Positions 17,379-26,818 are shown, numbered from the stretch's first letter. The stretch is 64,000 nt of DNA from Paenibacillus tundrae (GCF_036884255.1 NZ_CP145605.1:1798001-1862000), one strand, 5' to 3'. The notes: generated by a model not told the origin, from the sequence alone. Translations and numbers: made by a program.

Positions 17379-18152
17379 TTAAATGTGCTTCGAAATCACT
17401 TCTTCCAGCCCTTGTGCCACCGATTGTGCTCCGCGCGCTAGATGCCGCTCATATAGGTGTAGTCGGACAAAGCTCTCATCTGTACCCATCGCTTCTGAGA
17501 AAATGCCACTTAGCCCTCTAGCACGACGATCGATCTGTAGCAGCAGCTCTAGCGAGTCGCCCATCGGATAGAACAGAACCTCCAACTCATCCAAATATCC
17601 ACGGAACTTATTCGTGGGTACGAATTCGAATTCCTGAACAAAGGGCAGATTGCCGCCAAGTTTAGGCGCGTAGTCATTGGTGACTTCACGTAACTTGAAG
17701 CCAAGGATGTCAATGGCATCTAAGACGGTACGCATCTCTTGGGTGGGTACAACACGTAATAAATCCCGATCCGAAGGATCCACAGCGCTTGCAATATCAA
17801 GACCTGTTTCCACCCATACCTCGGCACTATGCAGCGTGAGCGGAAGGTTTTCCGGTAGGTCAAAGGAGAACTGTTTCTCCAGCTTTGCGCCTGGCTGCAA
17901 GGTGAAGCCATCCGTTAACAGAAACTTGGCGATAGTTGCTTTCTCCTTGAACTTACGATCATCGCGTTCACGTAGGTAATGAGTGTGAATACTTAGGTAG
18001 ATTCGGTCGACGTTCTGTTCGACATCACCACCTTGTATGTATACCGTTCCTGTAATAACACCGCCGGGGATAACCTCAGGAGTATCTAATTCCGTATTTA
18101 CTTTTGCTGCGCCTACGCCTACACTAGCTAACATTTTCTTGAAAAATGACAT
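17379..18152 (-). CDS. spo0M: Sporulation-control protein Spo0M
   Basis: A 257-residue arrestin-like protein matching Bacillus Spo0M along its length: it opens SFFKKMLASVGVGAAKVNTEL and continues with EVIPGGVITGTVYIQGGDVEQ and IDRIYLSIHTHY. Spo0M acts in the cytoplasm, affects the phosphorelay to sporulation and has been linked to cell-division control. The start at 18152 has CGGAGG 9 nt upstream. A longer frame to 18221 would extend into the repeat element upstream and lacks a ribosome binding site. The repeat copy at 18211-18424 lies in the promoter region of this gene. Confidence 0.93.
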   Translation of the reverse strand: MSFFKKMLASVGVGAAKVNTELDTPEVIPGGVITGTVYIQGGDVEQNVDRIYLSIHTHYLRERDDRKFKEKATIAKFLLTDGFTLQPGAKLEKQFSFDLPENLPLTLHSAEVWVETGLDIASAVDPSDRDLLRVVPTQEMRTVLDAIDILGFKLREVTNDYAPKLGGNLPFVQEFEFVPTNKFRGYLDELEVLFYPMGDSLELLLQIDRRARGLSGIFSEAMGTDESFVRLHLYERHLARGAQSVAQGLEEVISKHI

Positions 18153-18210
18153 GTGCTCAACCTCCGGATCAGTTCGATTTCTGGGAAAAAATACGACTTC
18201 GACCTTACAG

Positions 18211-18424
18211 TGCGTGTTCAAAAAGATCGGTTTTCAGTACCGAGAAGATGGGATGAAGATAGAAATGGAGTAGCGGAGCGTAGACAAACTACGTGAGCAA
18301 CTACATTGTTTCCGAAGGAATCAACCTTCGTAAGCATCTACTTATTTCGGCTGAATCCCATATTCGACGCTGAGATGTCGACAGGCATCCTACGTAATCA
18401 AAAGCGGATTTTTTTTGAACAACC
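18211..18424 (-). repeat. MITE-like repeat, complete copy A
   Basis: A 214-bp non-coding repeat. Its ends, TGCGTGTTCAAAAAG and the inverse of GGTTGTTCAAAAA, are imperfect terminal inverted repeats of about 28 bp. Its reverse complement matches copy B (53491-53665) nearly base for base, but A carries an extra internal block of about 40 bp containing the hairpin CGAAGG/CCTTCG (18313-18330). The flanks CCTTACAG and TCTTATAC could be a decayed 8-bp target duplication (5 of 8 match). It fills the space between spo0M and the divergent methyltransferase gene, so it probably carries or displaces promoter sequence. Confidence 0.88.
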
Positions 18425-18549
18425 TCTTATACGGAATGTGAAGGATTGCCGTTTCAAATTTTATAGTATAAAATTCTCGGAATAGTGGGGGAAATGAACG
18501 GTCATTGTCGAATATAGTTAAATAAAGGAATATGCGGAGGGGGAATCGG

Positions 18550-19233
18550 ATGGGACTCGAATGGTATGACATGATTGCGAGACGTAACGGAGGGTACCGG
18601 GGCAGGTCGAAGTTTATCGTTGAAGGACAATCAGCGGAAGATGTGTTTGAACAGCGATTAATTGAAATATTACCTCTCCATAACACGGTACTCGACGCGG
18701 GATGTGGTCATGGTGAGTTTACATTGCGAATGTCAGCCTACGCTCAGCACATTACCGGTTTCGACAACTCAAGCGAGATGATACGGATCGCATTATCGGA
18801 GCTAGCATCGTCTGGTGTGAGGAACGCAGAGTTTGTACACGCTACGACCAAGACGAAGATGCCTTTTGTGGATGAGCAGTTTGATCTAATCTATAATCGT
18901 CGCGGACCAACCTCTATCATTGAACACGGCCGAGTGCTTCGCAAAGGCGGAACAATCATCGGTATTCATGGCGATGTGAGTAAGGTGAGAGAACGGTTAT
19001 TGAATAACCGATATGAGGATATTGAGATCGAAGAATTCAACGATGCTGTGTTAGTGTTCCCCAATGAACATGAATTTGCACTCTTTCTCTCTGATACGCC
19101 AGGAAATCCAGACTATACGTCGCCTGAACTTCAGGAAGCATTTCAAGCCAAACTAGATGAGAGTCTGGTTGAAGGAAGAATCTGTGTACAGGAGCGCAAG
19201 TACATTTGGCGAGCAGTAAGGGCAGGAGAGTAA
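18550..19233 (+). CDS. Class I SAM-dependent methyltransferase
   Basis: A 227-residue methyltransferase with motif I VLDAGCGHGEFTLRM (SAM-binding glycine loop), acidic end-of-strand-2 ITGFDNSSEM and motif IV-like FDLIYNRRGP. The C-terminal half is specific to its subfamily and gives no substrate clue. GGAGGGGG lies 6 nt before the ATG at 18550; an in-frame ATG at 18532 is too far upstream of that site. A DinB-like gene follows after 54 bp. Confidence 0.88.
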   Translation: MGLEWYDMIARRNGGYRGRSKFIVEGQSAEDVFEQRLIEILPLHNTVLDAGCGHGEFTLRMSAYAQHITGFDNSSEMIRIALSELASSGVRNAEFVHATTKTKMPFVDEQFDLIYNRRGPTSIIEHGRVLRKGGTIIGIHGDVSKVRERLLNNRYEDIEIEEFNDAVLVFPNEHEFALFLSDTPGNPDYTSPELQEAFQAKLDESLVEGRICVQERKYIWRAVRAGE

Positions 19234-19287
19234 TCTATAATTAAGAAGGACAGAATCAACCTTTAAACTGAGGTGTGGAGGGAATAC

Positions 19288-19815
19288 ATGATGGATTTGA
19301 GATATCCTATTGGATCATTCGAACATTCGGGGGAAGTTACAATAGCTCAGAGAGAACAGTGGATTGAGGACATTGCACAGTTACCGGCTAACGCTCGTCA
19401 AGCTGTAGAAGGATTGAGTCCAGAACAGTTGAGCCTACCTTACCGGGACGGGGGCTGGATGGTTAAACAAGTGATCCATCATATGGCGGATAGTCATATG
19501 AACAGCATGATTCGATTCAAGTTGGCACTGACTGAGGATAATCCAACGATCAAGCCGTATTACGAGGATCGCTGGGCTGAGCTTAGTGATTCACGGGAAC
19601 TGGATATCGAATTCTCCCTTCAGATTCTAGATGCATTACACCGCCGGTGGGTCGGGCTGCTACATACCTTAACAGATGCGGATTTTGCCAAATCATTTTA
19701 TCACCCAGGTTCACAAGAAACGACTAGATTGGACTATAACCTAGGCTTCTATTCCTGGCATGGCAGACACCATGTCGCTCATATTACTTCACTTCGGGAA
19801 CGATTAGGTATATGA
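19288..19815 (+). CDS. YfiT-like DinB-family putative metal-dependent hydrolase
   Basis: A 175-residue four-helix-bundle protein very similar to Bacillus subtilis YfiT: LRYPIGSFEHSG, SLPYRDGGWMVKQVIHHMADSHMNS, RFKLALTEDNPTIKPY and YSWHGRHHVAHI. The metal ligands should be the His residues of VIHHMADSH and of GRHHVAH. Relatives include the bacillithiol-transferase group, but YfiT itself is only assigned as a putative hydrolase. GGAGGG lies 5 nt before the ATG at 19288; the ATG at 19291 is equally possible. Confidence 0.88.
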   Translation: MMDLRYPIGSFEHSGEVTIAQREQWIEDIAQLPANARQAVEGLSPEQLSLPYRDGGWMVKQVIHHMADSHMNSMIRFKLALTEDNPTIKPYYEDRWAELSDSRELDIEFSLQILDALHRRWVGLLHTLTDADFAKSFYHPGSQETTRLDYNLGFYSWHGRHHVAHITSLRERLGI

Positions 19816-19853
19816 GATTGTTATAACTTTTTCAACTTTCATATGGAAGTAGG

Positions 19854-19899
19854 AAGGACGTCTAAGTGGAGCAATACGCTCTCCTTAGACGTCCTTTTG
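19854..19899. terminator. Intrinsic terminator with long stem
   Basis: AAGGACGTCTAAG and CTTAGACGTCCTT pair perfectly, with further pairing inside (GGAGC/GCTCT), followed by TTTT. It ends the methyltransferase-YfiT unit. Confidence 0.85.
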
Positions 19900-19966
19900 T
19901 ATGCCCAGTTTTATACCTGTACATCATGGAATTCTTCAAGAAAAATAGAGAACTTCTGGGTAAAAA

Positions 19967-19975
19967 TGTTATAAT
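19967..19975 (+). promoter_or_regulatory. Extended -10 promoter element
   Basis: TGTTATAAT combines the TGn extension with a perfect TATAAT, about 85 bp before the methyltransferase gene at 20060. No good -35 is seen at 16-18 bp, which fits an extended -10 promoter. Confidence 0.6.
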
Positions 19976-20059
19976 AGAGTGTGCTAAAATTTTGAGAGAA
20001 AGCGGTGTGAATTGCTGATTCTGTAAGCGATGTTTCATCTGAATGAGGAGGCGAAAGGT

Positions 20060-20779
20060 ATGGAAAAAACAATTAGGAATATCCAGGATGTATATGACAT
20101 GTTAGATGCGGAATTTCGCTCTGCAAAACAGTTCTGGGAACCTTTTTATGAAGATCGTAGCAGACCGATTCCCTTTTTCCCGAATAAGCCTGACGAGAAT
20201 TTGGTAGCACATGTGAACTCAGGATTGCTGACTGCAGGCAAGGCTCTAGAGCTTGGTTGTGGGCCAGGTAGAAATGCACTCTATCTGACGCGTGAGGGTT
20301 ACCAAGTCGATGCATACGATCTATCCGAGACGGCTATTGCGTGGGCAAAAGAACGGGCTAATGAAGAACAGCTCGTGGTTAACTTTGAGTGTCGATCCGT
20401 ATTTGAGTTATCTCCGCATGCAGCATATGATCTCGTATATGATTCCGGCTGTCTTCATCATCTCTTGCCCCATCAGCGTATACCGTATCTGGAGATGATC
20501 TATAATGCGCTTCGACCAGGAGGCTACTTTGGCATGACTTGTTTTGCTCCAGGATTCGGAGGTATGGGCGGGCCAGAGACCGTTATGAATGACTGGGATG
20601 TATACCGGGAGAAATCAATGAAGGGTGGTCTAGCATTTACAGAAAAGAAGCTCCGCTATATGCTGGAGGAATCGTTCGAGTGTGTGGAGTTACGTCCGAT
20701 GAAGACGAAGAATCAGGAAGATGCCGAGTTTGGCATACCCATCCTATGGGTGACGTTGTGGAAGAAGAGAGACGCTTAA
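20060..20779 (+). CDS. Class I SAM-dependent methyltransferase
   Basis: A 239-residue methyltransferase. Motif I is ALELGCGPGRNALYL, the acidic loop is VDAYDLSETAIAWA, and DLVYDSGCLHHLLPHQR corresponds to motif IV with the post-motif helix. The opening region (FWEPFYEDRSRPIPFF) resembles the thiopurine methyltransferase/TehB-like group that acts on small molecules. GAGGAGG lies 9 nt before the ATG at 20060; the frame from 20030 has no ribosome binding site. Confidence 0.88.
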   Translation: MEKTIRNIQDVYDMLDAEFRSAKQFWEPFYEDRSRPIPFFPNKPDENLVAHVNSGLLTAGKALELGCGPGRNALYLTREGYQVDAYDLSETAIAWAKERANEEQLVVNFECRSVFELSPHAAYDLVYDSGCLHHLLPHQRIPYLEMIYNALRPGGYFGMTCFAPGFGGMGGPETVMNDWDVYREKSMKGGLAFTEKKLRYMLEESFECVELRPMKTKNQEDAEFGIPILWVTLWKKRDA

Positions 20780-20823
20780 TTACATAGATCGTACGGTTTA
20801 AACTTAAATTAGGAGGATGACGA

Positions 20824-21522
20824 ATGAGAACAGAACATTATATCATTACAGGTACTTCTAAAGGCATTGGGATGCAATTAGCCGATGTGTTATTGGAAAG
20901 GGGAGCTTGGGTTCATGGCATTTCCCGAGGCAATCATGAGCCGTTAACAGCTCATTCTCAATATACACATTACGCGTATGACCTTAGTGATCATACGGGA
21001 ATCGATGAGCTGATGACTCGAATTCTGGCCCAGATTCCAGCAGAGGAAACGGAGATCGTTGGACTGATTAATAATGCAGCCATGGTTGAACCGCTAAAGC
21101 CCATAGATCAATGCAATGCCGCAGAGATTAGTCAGAGTTTGAATATTAGCTTGGTAGCACCCATGATATTAAGTTCTTCTTTTATTCGCCATAGCAATGC
21201 TATGAATGTAAGACGGAAAATTATTAACGTTTCTTCTGCATCAGGGCAATATCCAGCGCCCGCTATGGGAACGTATTGCACAGCGAAAGCAGGCATCAAC
21301 ATGTTTACGCAATGCCTTGAGGCAGAGCAAGGGGGCGCGGTGAATCCAGTTGAAGTGCTAACTTTTGACCCAGGTATGGTCGATACAGAGTTACAGGCAG
21401 TCGCACGAGGTAAGAACGAAGCAGAATTTGCGCTATCTACACTATTCAGTCAAGCTTACGAAGCAGGCCAACTGCAAGATGCAAGAGATGTTGCAGAGCG
21501 ACTACTAGCCCAACTGAAGTAG
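20824..21522 (+). CDS. Short-chain dehydrogenase, YueD/sepiapterin-reductase-like
   Basis: A 232-residue NADP-dependent reductase. It has the TGTSKGIG cofactor motif at residues 10-17, NNAAMV in place of NNAG, NVSSASG with the catalytic Ser and YCTAKAG with the catalytic Tyr and Lys. The overall pattern, including FDPGMVDTELQAVAR near the C terminus, follows Bacillus YueD, which reduces benzil stereospecifically; the physiological substrate is unknown. AGGAGGATGACG precedes the ATG. Confidence 0.88.
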   Translation: MRTEHYIITGTSKGIGMQLADVLLERGAWVHGISRGNHEPLTAHSQYTHYAYDLSDHTGIDELMTRILAQIPAEETEIVGLINNAAMVEPLKPIDQCNAAEISQSLNISLVAPMILSSSFIRHSNAMNVRRKIINVSSASGQYPAPAMGTYCTAKAGINMFTQCLEAEQGGAVNPVEVLTFDPGMVDTELQAVARGKNEAEFALSTLFSQAYEAGQLQDARDVAERLLAQLK

Positions 21523-21581
21523 CAAAGAAATTCTGTCTGAGGCAGTCCGAATTGCGTCACCGAGGAGTGAGTTTTTGAAGC

Positions 21582-21626
21582 ATGGATATTTACCAACTGC
21601 TGCTCGACAAAGGAATGATTAAATAA
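21582..21626 (+). CDS. Possible 14-residue leader peptide before the Bce-type regulator
   Basis: A 14-codon frame (MDIYQLLLDKGMIK) starts at 21582, after GAGGAG at about 21562-21567, and ends 4 bp before the ATG of the response regulator gene, which has no good ribosome binding site of its own. This suggests translational coupling through a leader peptide. The spacing of the GAGGAG to this ATG (14 nt) is long, so it may not be translated. Confidence 0.35.
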   Translation: MDIYQLLLDKGMIK

Positions 21627-21630
21627 TCTA

Positions 21631-22320
21631 ATGTTCAAAATTATGCTTATAGAGGACGACGAATCCCTTTTTAATGAAATGAAAGATCGATTGAGCCAGT
21701 GGTCATATGACGTTTATGGCGTGCAGGATTTTGGCAAAGTGATGGAGGCGTACAGTAGTATTCAGCCTGAACTTGTCATCATCGACATTCAGCTACCGCA
21801 ATATGATGGATTTCACTGGTGTCGATTGATCCGGGCGCATTCCAATGTGCCTATTATCTTTCTGTCTTCACGGGATCATCCTACGGATATGGTGATGTCC
21901 ATGCATCTGGGTGCTGACGATTTTGTGCAGAAGCCCTTCCACTTTGAAGTGTTGATTGCGAAGATCCAGGCGACGCTGAGGCGCGTGTACAATTACAATA
22001 CAGAGCGGGTAGAATTACGGACTTGGCGAGGTGCAACGATTGAGTATGTGAAAAATACGCTTACTCGTGATCAGCAAGCAGTACTATTAACGAAGAATGA
22101 AATGTTGATTCTTAAAGTGCTTGTCGAACACAAAAATCAAATTGTGACCCGTGAAGAACTCATCCGCAGTCTGTGGGATCATGAGCATTTTGTTAGTGAC
22201 AATACGTTGACGGTGAATGTGAATCGATTGCGGAAGAAGCTGGAACCTCTTGGCTTAGATTCGTATATTGAAACTCATGTAGGACAAGGTTATCAGGCTA
22301 CGGAAGAGGCAAATATATGA
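21631..22320 (+). CDS. OmpR-family response regulator, BceR-like
   Basis: A 229-residue response regulator. Receiver domain residues 1-115: acidic pocket EDD at 8-10, phosphorylation site Asp52 in VIIDIQLP, and Lys in the QKPF turn. The winged-helix domain (about 130-225) includes LLTKNEMLILKVL and NTLTVNVNRLRKKL. It matches the BceR group that controls antimicrobial-peptide transporters. The stop overlaps the kinase gene by 4 bp (ATGA). The local ribosome binding site is weak (see the leader frame at 21582). The target is probably the bceAB-like pair downstream. Confidence 0.92.
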   Translation: MFKIMLIEDDESLFNEMKDRLSQWSYDVYGVQDFGKVMEAYSSIQPELVIIDIQLPQYDGFHWCRLIRAHSNVPIIFLSSRDHPTDMVMSMHLGADDFVQKPFHFEVLIAKIQATLRRVYNYNTERVELRTWRGATIEYVKNTLTRDQQAVLLTKNEMLILKVLVEHKNQIVTREELIRSLWDHEHFVSDNTLTVNVNRLRKKLEPLGLDSYIETHVGQGYQATEEANI

Positions 22321-23321
22321 TTTGGCAGTATTTACGTGAGAAGCTGACTTGGTTGTTACTCCTGATTTTCATACAGCTCATCACTTTGTTTGTGGCTTAT
22401 ATGGATACATCTATTCCTTTTGAAGCGTTGGCTTATATCGTGTTGCTTCAGGTTGTCATATGTATTGTGTTTATCTGGGCGAGATACCCGAAAGAGACGC
22501 GTTATTACAAAAAATTGACTACTTGGGATCATACATATGATCTCGCCGAGCTGGATCAAGCGGATAGTCCGTATGAGCGCATTATACATAATGCTGTGGC
22601 TTCTCAAACCGAGCGTTACCGGAAGGAATCGACTTCTCATTTTAGTTCATTAGAACAGGAGAAGGACGAGATCCTCTCTTGGATCCATGAGGTCAAGACG
22701 CCACTGACGGCATTACAGCTAATGATTGAACGGATGCCTGACGACCGCTTGCGGGCACAGATGACATATGAATGGTTGCGTATACATCAGCTCTTGGATC
22801 AACAGCTTCATCAGAAACGCATTCCGTTTATGCACAATGACTTGTTTGTGGAAAATACGGAGATTGAGCCTATAATCGTTGTGGAGGTTCGAGCGTTAAA
22901 ATCATGGTGTATTTCCAAAGGAATTGGGTTCGATGTATCTTTATCTGCCACTCATGTACTGACAGACAGTAAGTGGCTGAGCTTCATCATTCGCCAGCTT
23001 CTGAGTAATGCAGTGAAATATAGTGATTCCTCCGATATTGTTATGATGAGTGAAGAGCGTGAGGGACATGTTGTACTTACCATTCAGGATCAGGGGCGAG
23101 GCATAGAGGCTCAGGATCTACCGCGTATTTTTGATAAAGGCTTCACATCCACTCATGGGCGGCTCGAAGGAACGGCTACGGGTATGGGACTGTATTTAAC
23201 GAAGCAGGTTGCGCAGGCTCTTCGGATTGATGTTCATGTGCACTCCGTTCCGGGAGAAGGCACAACAGTACAGTTAACCTTTCCGCGAGAGAATGAAATG
23301 GTGCGGCTTGCAGGCATGTGA
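22317..23321 (+). CDS. Intramembrane-sensing histidine kinase, BceS-like
   Basis: A 334-residue kinase with two N-terminal membrane helices (about 11-30 and 36-55) and almost no outside loop, the hallmark of BceS-type intramembrane-sensing kinases. They read the state of their partner transporter instead of binding the drug themselves. The phosphorylated His124 lies in SWIHEVKTPLTA. ATP-binding boxes are QLLSNAVKYS (N), DQGRGI (G1) and GMGLYLTK (G2). It is translationally coupled to the regulator. The stop codon lies inside the terminator stem that follows. Confidence 0.92.
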   Translation: MIWQYLREKLTWLLLLIFIQLITLFVAYMDTSIPFEALAYIVLLQVVICIVFIWARYPKETRYYKKLTTWDHTYDLAELDQADSPYERIIHNAVASQTERYRKESTSHFSSLEQEKDEILSWIHEVKTPLTALQLMIERMPDDRLRAQMTYEWLRIHQLLDQQLHQKRIPFMHNDLFVENTEIEPIIVVEVRALKSWCISKGIGFDVSLSATHVLTDSKWLSFIIRQLLSNAVKYSDSSDIVMMSEEREGHVVLTIQDQGRGIEAQDLPRIFDKGFTSTHGRLEGTATGMGLYLTKQVAQALRIDVHVHSVPGEGTTVQLTFPRENEMVRLAGM

Positions 23322-23342
23322 CGATAATGTCACATGCTTTTT
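23314..23342 (+). terminator. Terminator overlapping the kinase stop codon
   Basis: GCATGTGAC and GTCACATGC pair over 9 bp around GATAAT and are followed by TTTTT. The left arm contains the TGA stop of the kinase gene. It separates the regulator/kinase transcript from the transporter genes, so the latter need their own promoter. Confidence 0.85.
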
Positions 23343-23394
23343 GGTTTTGTTAGATCAATCGAAGGATAAATAATCCCGTTCCCCTTATGATAAA

Positions 23395-23445
23395 AATTGT
23401 TCAGAGAGCCGCTTTTGATTACGAAGGATGCCTAGAAGCATATCG
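23395..23445 (+). repeat. MITE-like repeat, terminal fragment C
   Basis: About 50 bp matching the GGTTGTTC end of copies A and B: the stretch GCCGCTTTTGATTACGAAG and the following ATGCCT are shared. The rest of the repeat is missing. It lies directly upstream of the transporter ATPase gene, where the promoter or leader would be expected. Confidence 0.75.
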
Positions 23446-23463
23446 AGGAGGAGTGAGTGGGAC

Positions 23464-24219
23464 ATGTTCATTTTGGAAGCGAAGAAAATATATAAAGTAT
23501 ATGGAGATAAATTTAACAAACAAGAGGTGTTAAGAGGTATTGATCTAGGGGTGCGCAAAGGGGAGTTTGTTGGCATCATGGGACCTTCCGGATCAGGCAA
23601 AACAACCCTGTTAAATGTGCTGTCCTCGATTGATCGTGTCAGTCAAGGCACTATTGAGATTGAGGGTAAAGAGTTTACTGGGATGAAGGAGAAGCAACTC
23701 GCTGAATTCCGCAAACGACATCTCGGTTTTATATTCCAGGAGTACAATCTGCTGGACACACTTACGGTTAAGGAAAATGTACTTCTGCCACTCTCCGTTA
23801 CAGGTATACCGAAACAAGAAGCGCATCGTAGATTCGACCACATTGCAGGGGAATTAGGCATTGCTGAACTAAAGGATAAATATCCGTCTGAAATTTCGGG
23901 CGGGCAGAAACAGAGGACTTCGGCTGCACGTGCATTCGTACATGATCCCAGTATTATTTTTGCAGATGAGCCTACAGGAGCATTGGATTCCAAGTCAGCT
24001 TCCGATCTGCTTGGTAAGCTCAGCGATATGAACACTAAACATCAGGCAACGATTATTATGGTTACGCATGATCCGGGAGCTGCGAGCTATTGTAGCAGAG
24101 TTATTTTCATTCGCGATGGACAGATCTATACGCAATTGAACCGAGGGGACGAGTCACGTCAGACCTTCTTCAATGATATCATCAAAACGCAGGGTGTACT
24201 GGGTGGTGTGCAGCAATGA
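23464..24219 (+). CDS. ABC transporter ATP-binding protein, BceA-like
   Basis: A 251-residue ATPase. Walker [12 protein letters not shown] begins at residue 40, the Q-loop is in [13 protein letters not shown], the signature SGGQKQR begins near residue 145, and Walker B with the switch is [15 protein letters not shown], followed by the His of VTHDPG. The [20 protein letters not shown] segment is typical of the BceA/MacB group. AGGAGGAG lies about 10 nt before the ATG at 23464; the frame from 23428 begins in repeat C and has no ribosome binding site. The stop overlaps the permease start by 4 bp. Confidence 0.94.
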   Translation: MFILEAKKIYKVYGDKFNKQEVLRGIDLGVRKGEFVGIMGPSGSGKTTLLNVLSSIDRVSQGTIEIEGKEFTGMKEKQLAEFRKRHLGFIFQEYNLLDTLTVKENVLLPLSVTGIPKQEAHRRFDHIAGELGIAELKDKYPSEISGGQKQRTSAARAFVHDPSIIFADEPTGALDSKSASDLLGKLSDMNTKHQATIIMVTHDPGAASYCSRVIFIRDGQIYTQLNRGDESRQTFFNDIIKTQGVLGGVQQ

Positions 24220-26141
24220 GTCTAAACCACATCATTTTTCGCAATTTGCGCAAAAATCTGAAAAATTATTATCTCTATGTTTTTGCACTAATTTTCAGCG
24301 TTGCCTTATATTTTTCATTTGTGACATTACAGTACGACTCATCCATGACTGAAGTGGAGAATTCCGTTAAAGGTGCGGCTGCAATAGGTACATCATCGGT
24401 GTTATTAATCGTCATTGTAGCTATTTTCCTGTTATATGCTAATACGATTTTTATCAAACGTCGCAGTAAGGAGATTGGATTGTTTCAGCTTATTGGATTG
24501 ACCAAAGGTAAGATTTTTCGGATTTTAAGTGTAGAGAATTTCATTCTTTATTTCGGTTCTATGATTATTGGGGTGTTGATCGGATTCCTTGGATCGAAGC
24601 TGATCCTCATGATTCTATTCAAAATTATGGGTATAGATGCCATAACGAAGTTGGTCTTCTCTCCGATGGCGTTAGTGCAGACGATCATTGTTTTTGTCGT
24701 ATTGTACATGCTGATCATGTTAATGAACTACACCTTCATTCGAGCACAGAGTATTCTTTCGCTCTTTCGAGTCTCTTCAACCTCGGAGCAGCGGCAAAGC
24801 CAGATGTCAACGGGGCAGGTTGTCGTAGGTGTATTAGGCATTATTCTCATCCTATTCGGATATGTCTTGTCAGCCCAATTGTTCAGTGGAGCCGCACTCG
24901 ATATGCAGCAATTGATGTTCACGATGCTTGTGATCCTGTTCTCTGTTATATTGGGTACTTATCTGTTCTACAAAGGTTCCGTTAGTTTTCTGTTTAATCT
25001 GATTCGCAAAAGAAAACAGGGTTACCTATCTATTCATGAGGTGTTATCGTTATCATCTATTATGTTCCGCATGAAGTCGAATGCCTTGTTGCTCACCATT
25101 ATTACAACGGTCTCGGCTCTTGCCATTGGCATGCTGTCTCTAACATATATTTCATATTATTCGGCAGAGGCTCAAGCACGAGAGAGTGTGCCAGAGGATT
25201 TTTCGTTTGCACAAGCGAATGTGAAGAATCGATTTGTAGCTGAATTGGATCAGCGAGAGATTGCTTATGAGGTGAAGCACAGACAACCGATTTTCATTGA
25301 AATTGATGGAAAAGATATCATGAATGAATCTCAAGGTAAGGAATTTTTATACAGCAGTGTCGTGAGCGACCAGATGGTGGATGACTTGGATCTCACCCCG
25401 GGTGAAGTGGTCTTTATGGGGTATGGCAACGTCGTTCGGCAATTAATTCCGATTCAAGAGAAAGGTTCTATTGTTCTGCATGGGATGAAGCATAGCATCG
25501 ATCAGGAGTTAATTGGAACCTCGAAGCAGGGAGTACTCCCTGTGTATTATACGAAAGGAACACCGGTCGCTGTGGTGGACGAATCGGTATACCAAGAGCT
25601 TCAACAGGATCTTGATCCTAAACTTCAGGAGGAAGACCGCGCTGATTATTATGGTGTACAGATTGTAAGCTCGGCTCAGGCGGAGGAAGCCTACACGATC
25701 TACAAGGAACTAGACTTACATGTCCCTAATTTCGCTCAGATCGAAATTCGAGACAGTCAGCGCACCAATATGGGTCTTATTATGTTTATCGTAGGTTTCT
25801 TAGGTCTGACCTTCCTAATTACCTCAGGATGCATTCTATACTTCAAACAAATGAACGAAAGTGAAGAAGAAAAGCCGAACTATACGATACTCCGCAAGCT
25901 CGGCTTCACCCAAGCTAATCTGTTAAGTGGTATTCAACTGAAGCAATTGTTTAACTTTGGTATCCCGTTAGTTATTGGATTGAGTCATAGTTATTTTGCG
26001 GTGAAGTCGGGCTGGTTCTTCTTCGGTACTGAGCTCGTGACACCAATGGTGATCGTGATGATTGTATATACGATGTTGTACTCGATGTTTGGGTTATTAT
26101 CTGTCTTGTACTATAAACGTGTAATCATGGAATCATTGTAA
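24216..26141 (+). CDS. ABC transporter permease, BceB-like (FtsX domains)
   Basis: A 641-residue permease with the BceB layout: about ten membrane helices in two FtsX-type blocks and one large outside domain of about 200 residues (about 313-515) between helices seven and eight. The N-terminal FtsX segment includes [23 protein letters not shown]; the C-terminal part includes [19 protein letters not shown]. These transporters remove peptide antibiotics such as bacitracin from their lipid II cycle targets. The outside domain determines specificity and cannot be read by eye. It is coupled to the ATPase gene by an ATGA overlap. Confidence 0.94.
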   Translation: MSLNHIIFRNLRKNLKNYYLYVFALIFSVALYFSFVTLQYDSSMTEVENSVKGAAAIGTSSVLLIVIVAIFLLYANTIFIKRRSKEIGLFQLIGLTKGKIFRILSVENFILYFGSMIIGVLIGFLGSKLILMILFKIMGIDAITKLVFSPMALVQTIIVFVVLYMLIMLMNYTFIRAQSILSLFRVSSTSEQRQSQMSTGQVVVGVLGIILILFGYVLSAQLFSGAALDMQQLMFTMLVILFSVILGTYLFYKGSVSFLFNLIRKRKQGYLSIHEVLSLSSIMFRMKSNALLLTIITTVSALAIGMLSLTYISYYSAEAQARESVPEDFSFAQANVKNRFVAELDQREIAYEVKHRQPIFIEIDGKDIMNESQGKEFLYSSVVSDQMVDDLDLTPGEVVFMGYGNVVRQLIPIQEKGSIVLHGMKHSIDQELIGTSKQGVLPVYYTKGTPVAVVDESVYQELQQDLDPKLQEEDRADYYGVQIVSSAQAEEAYTIYKELDLHVPNFAQIEIRDSQRTNMGLIMFIVGFLGLTFLITSGCILYFKQMNESEEEKPNYTILRKLGFTQANLLSGIQLKQLFNFGIPLVIGLSHSYFAVKSGWFFFGTELVTPMVIVMIVYTMLYSMFGLLSVLYYKRVIMESL

Positions 26142-26183
26142 ATCAGAGATTAGGAGAAGAGAGTCTTCTCAGCATACGTATAA

Positions 26184-26232
26184 ACAGCCTTAGTTCGGGT
26201 TCCTACGGGATTACCTGAGCTAAGGCTGTTTC
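26184..26232 (+). terminator. Hairpin terminator after the Bce-type transporter
   Basis: ACAGCCTTAGTTCGGGT and ACCTGAGCTAAGGCTGT pair with two mismatches, followed by a short TTTC. The T run is weak but the position and stem fit a terminator. Confidence 0.6.
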
Positions 26233-26392
26233 GGAGTTATAAGACACACCCTAGTCATTAACTAATGGAAAAAAAGGAGGTTCAAGGAAGTATAGCGAAA
26301 TAATGATCAGGTGGATGGTACATTACATATGGAAGAAAGCTTCGATGCTGAGGCGATAAGATAAGAGGTTATAGAAGGGATGGTAGAACAGA

Positions 26393-26818
26393 GTGGTGTC
26401 TAATCATATATTAAATTCAAGTACTGCAGAAGATTCTCAGTATGTTCGTCAGCAATTAATAGCGTATAATGCAAGTCATATATCGACTGAACTCAGAGAT
26501 CGGTATGAGGAACTAAACTTCCATGTGAAAAATGAGGCTGGCGAGATTGTGGCAGGCATACTCAGCACACTATGCTGGAACTGGATTGAAATCGACATTT
26601 TGTGGGTAAATCCAGAACAGCGTCAACAGGGTTTTGGCTCACAGCTTCTGCTTGAGGTGGAACAACTTGCGCGTGCGAAACAATGTGACTTTGTTATGCT
26701 AAACACATTTTCCTTTCAAGCACCAGAATTTTACAAGAAGCATGGGTACACCGTAACGACAGTTATTGAGAATGCCCCAACAGGGCACACACACTATTAT
26801 TTTAAGAAAGAACTTTAA
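26393..26818 (+). CDS. GNAT family N-acetyltransferase
   Basis: A 141-residue GNAT protein with motif A VNPEQRQQGFGSQLLLEVEQ and the closing APEFYKKHGY (motif B). Length and the TGHTHYYFKKEL ending resemble small GNATs of unknown substrate in Bacillota. It begins with two consecutive GTG codons (26393 and 26396), with only a weak AAGGGA about 12 nt upstream, so the start is not certain. A second GNAT gene follows after 46 bp. Confidence 0.87.
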   Translation: MVSNHILNSSTAEDSQYVRQQLIAYNASHISTELRDRYEELNFHVKNEAGEIVAGILSTLCWNWIEIDILWVNPEQRQQGFGSQLLLEVEQLARAKQCDFVMLNTFSFQAPEFYKKHGYTVTTVIENAPTGHTHYYFKKEL

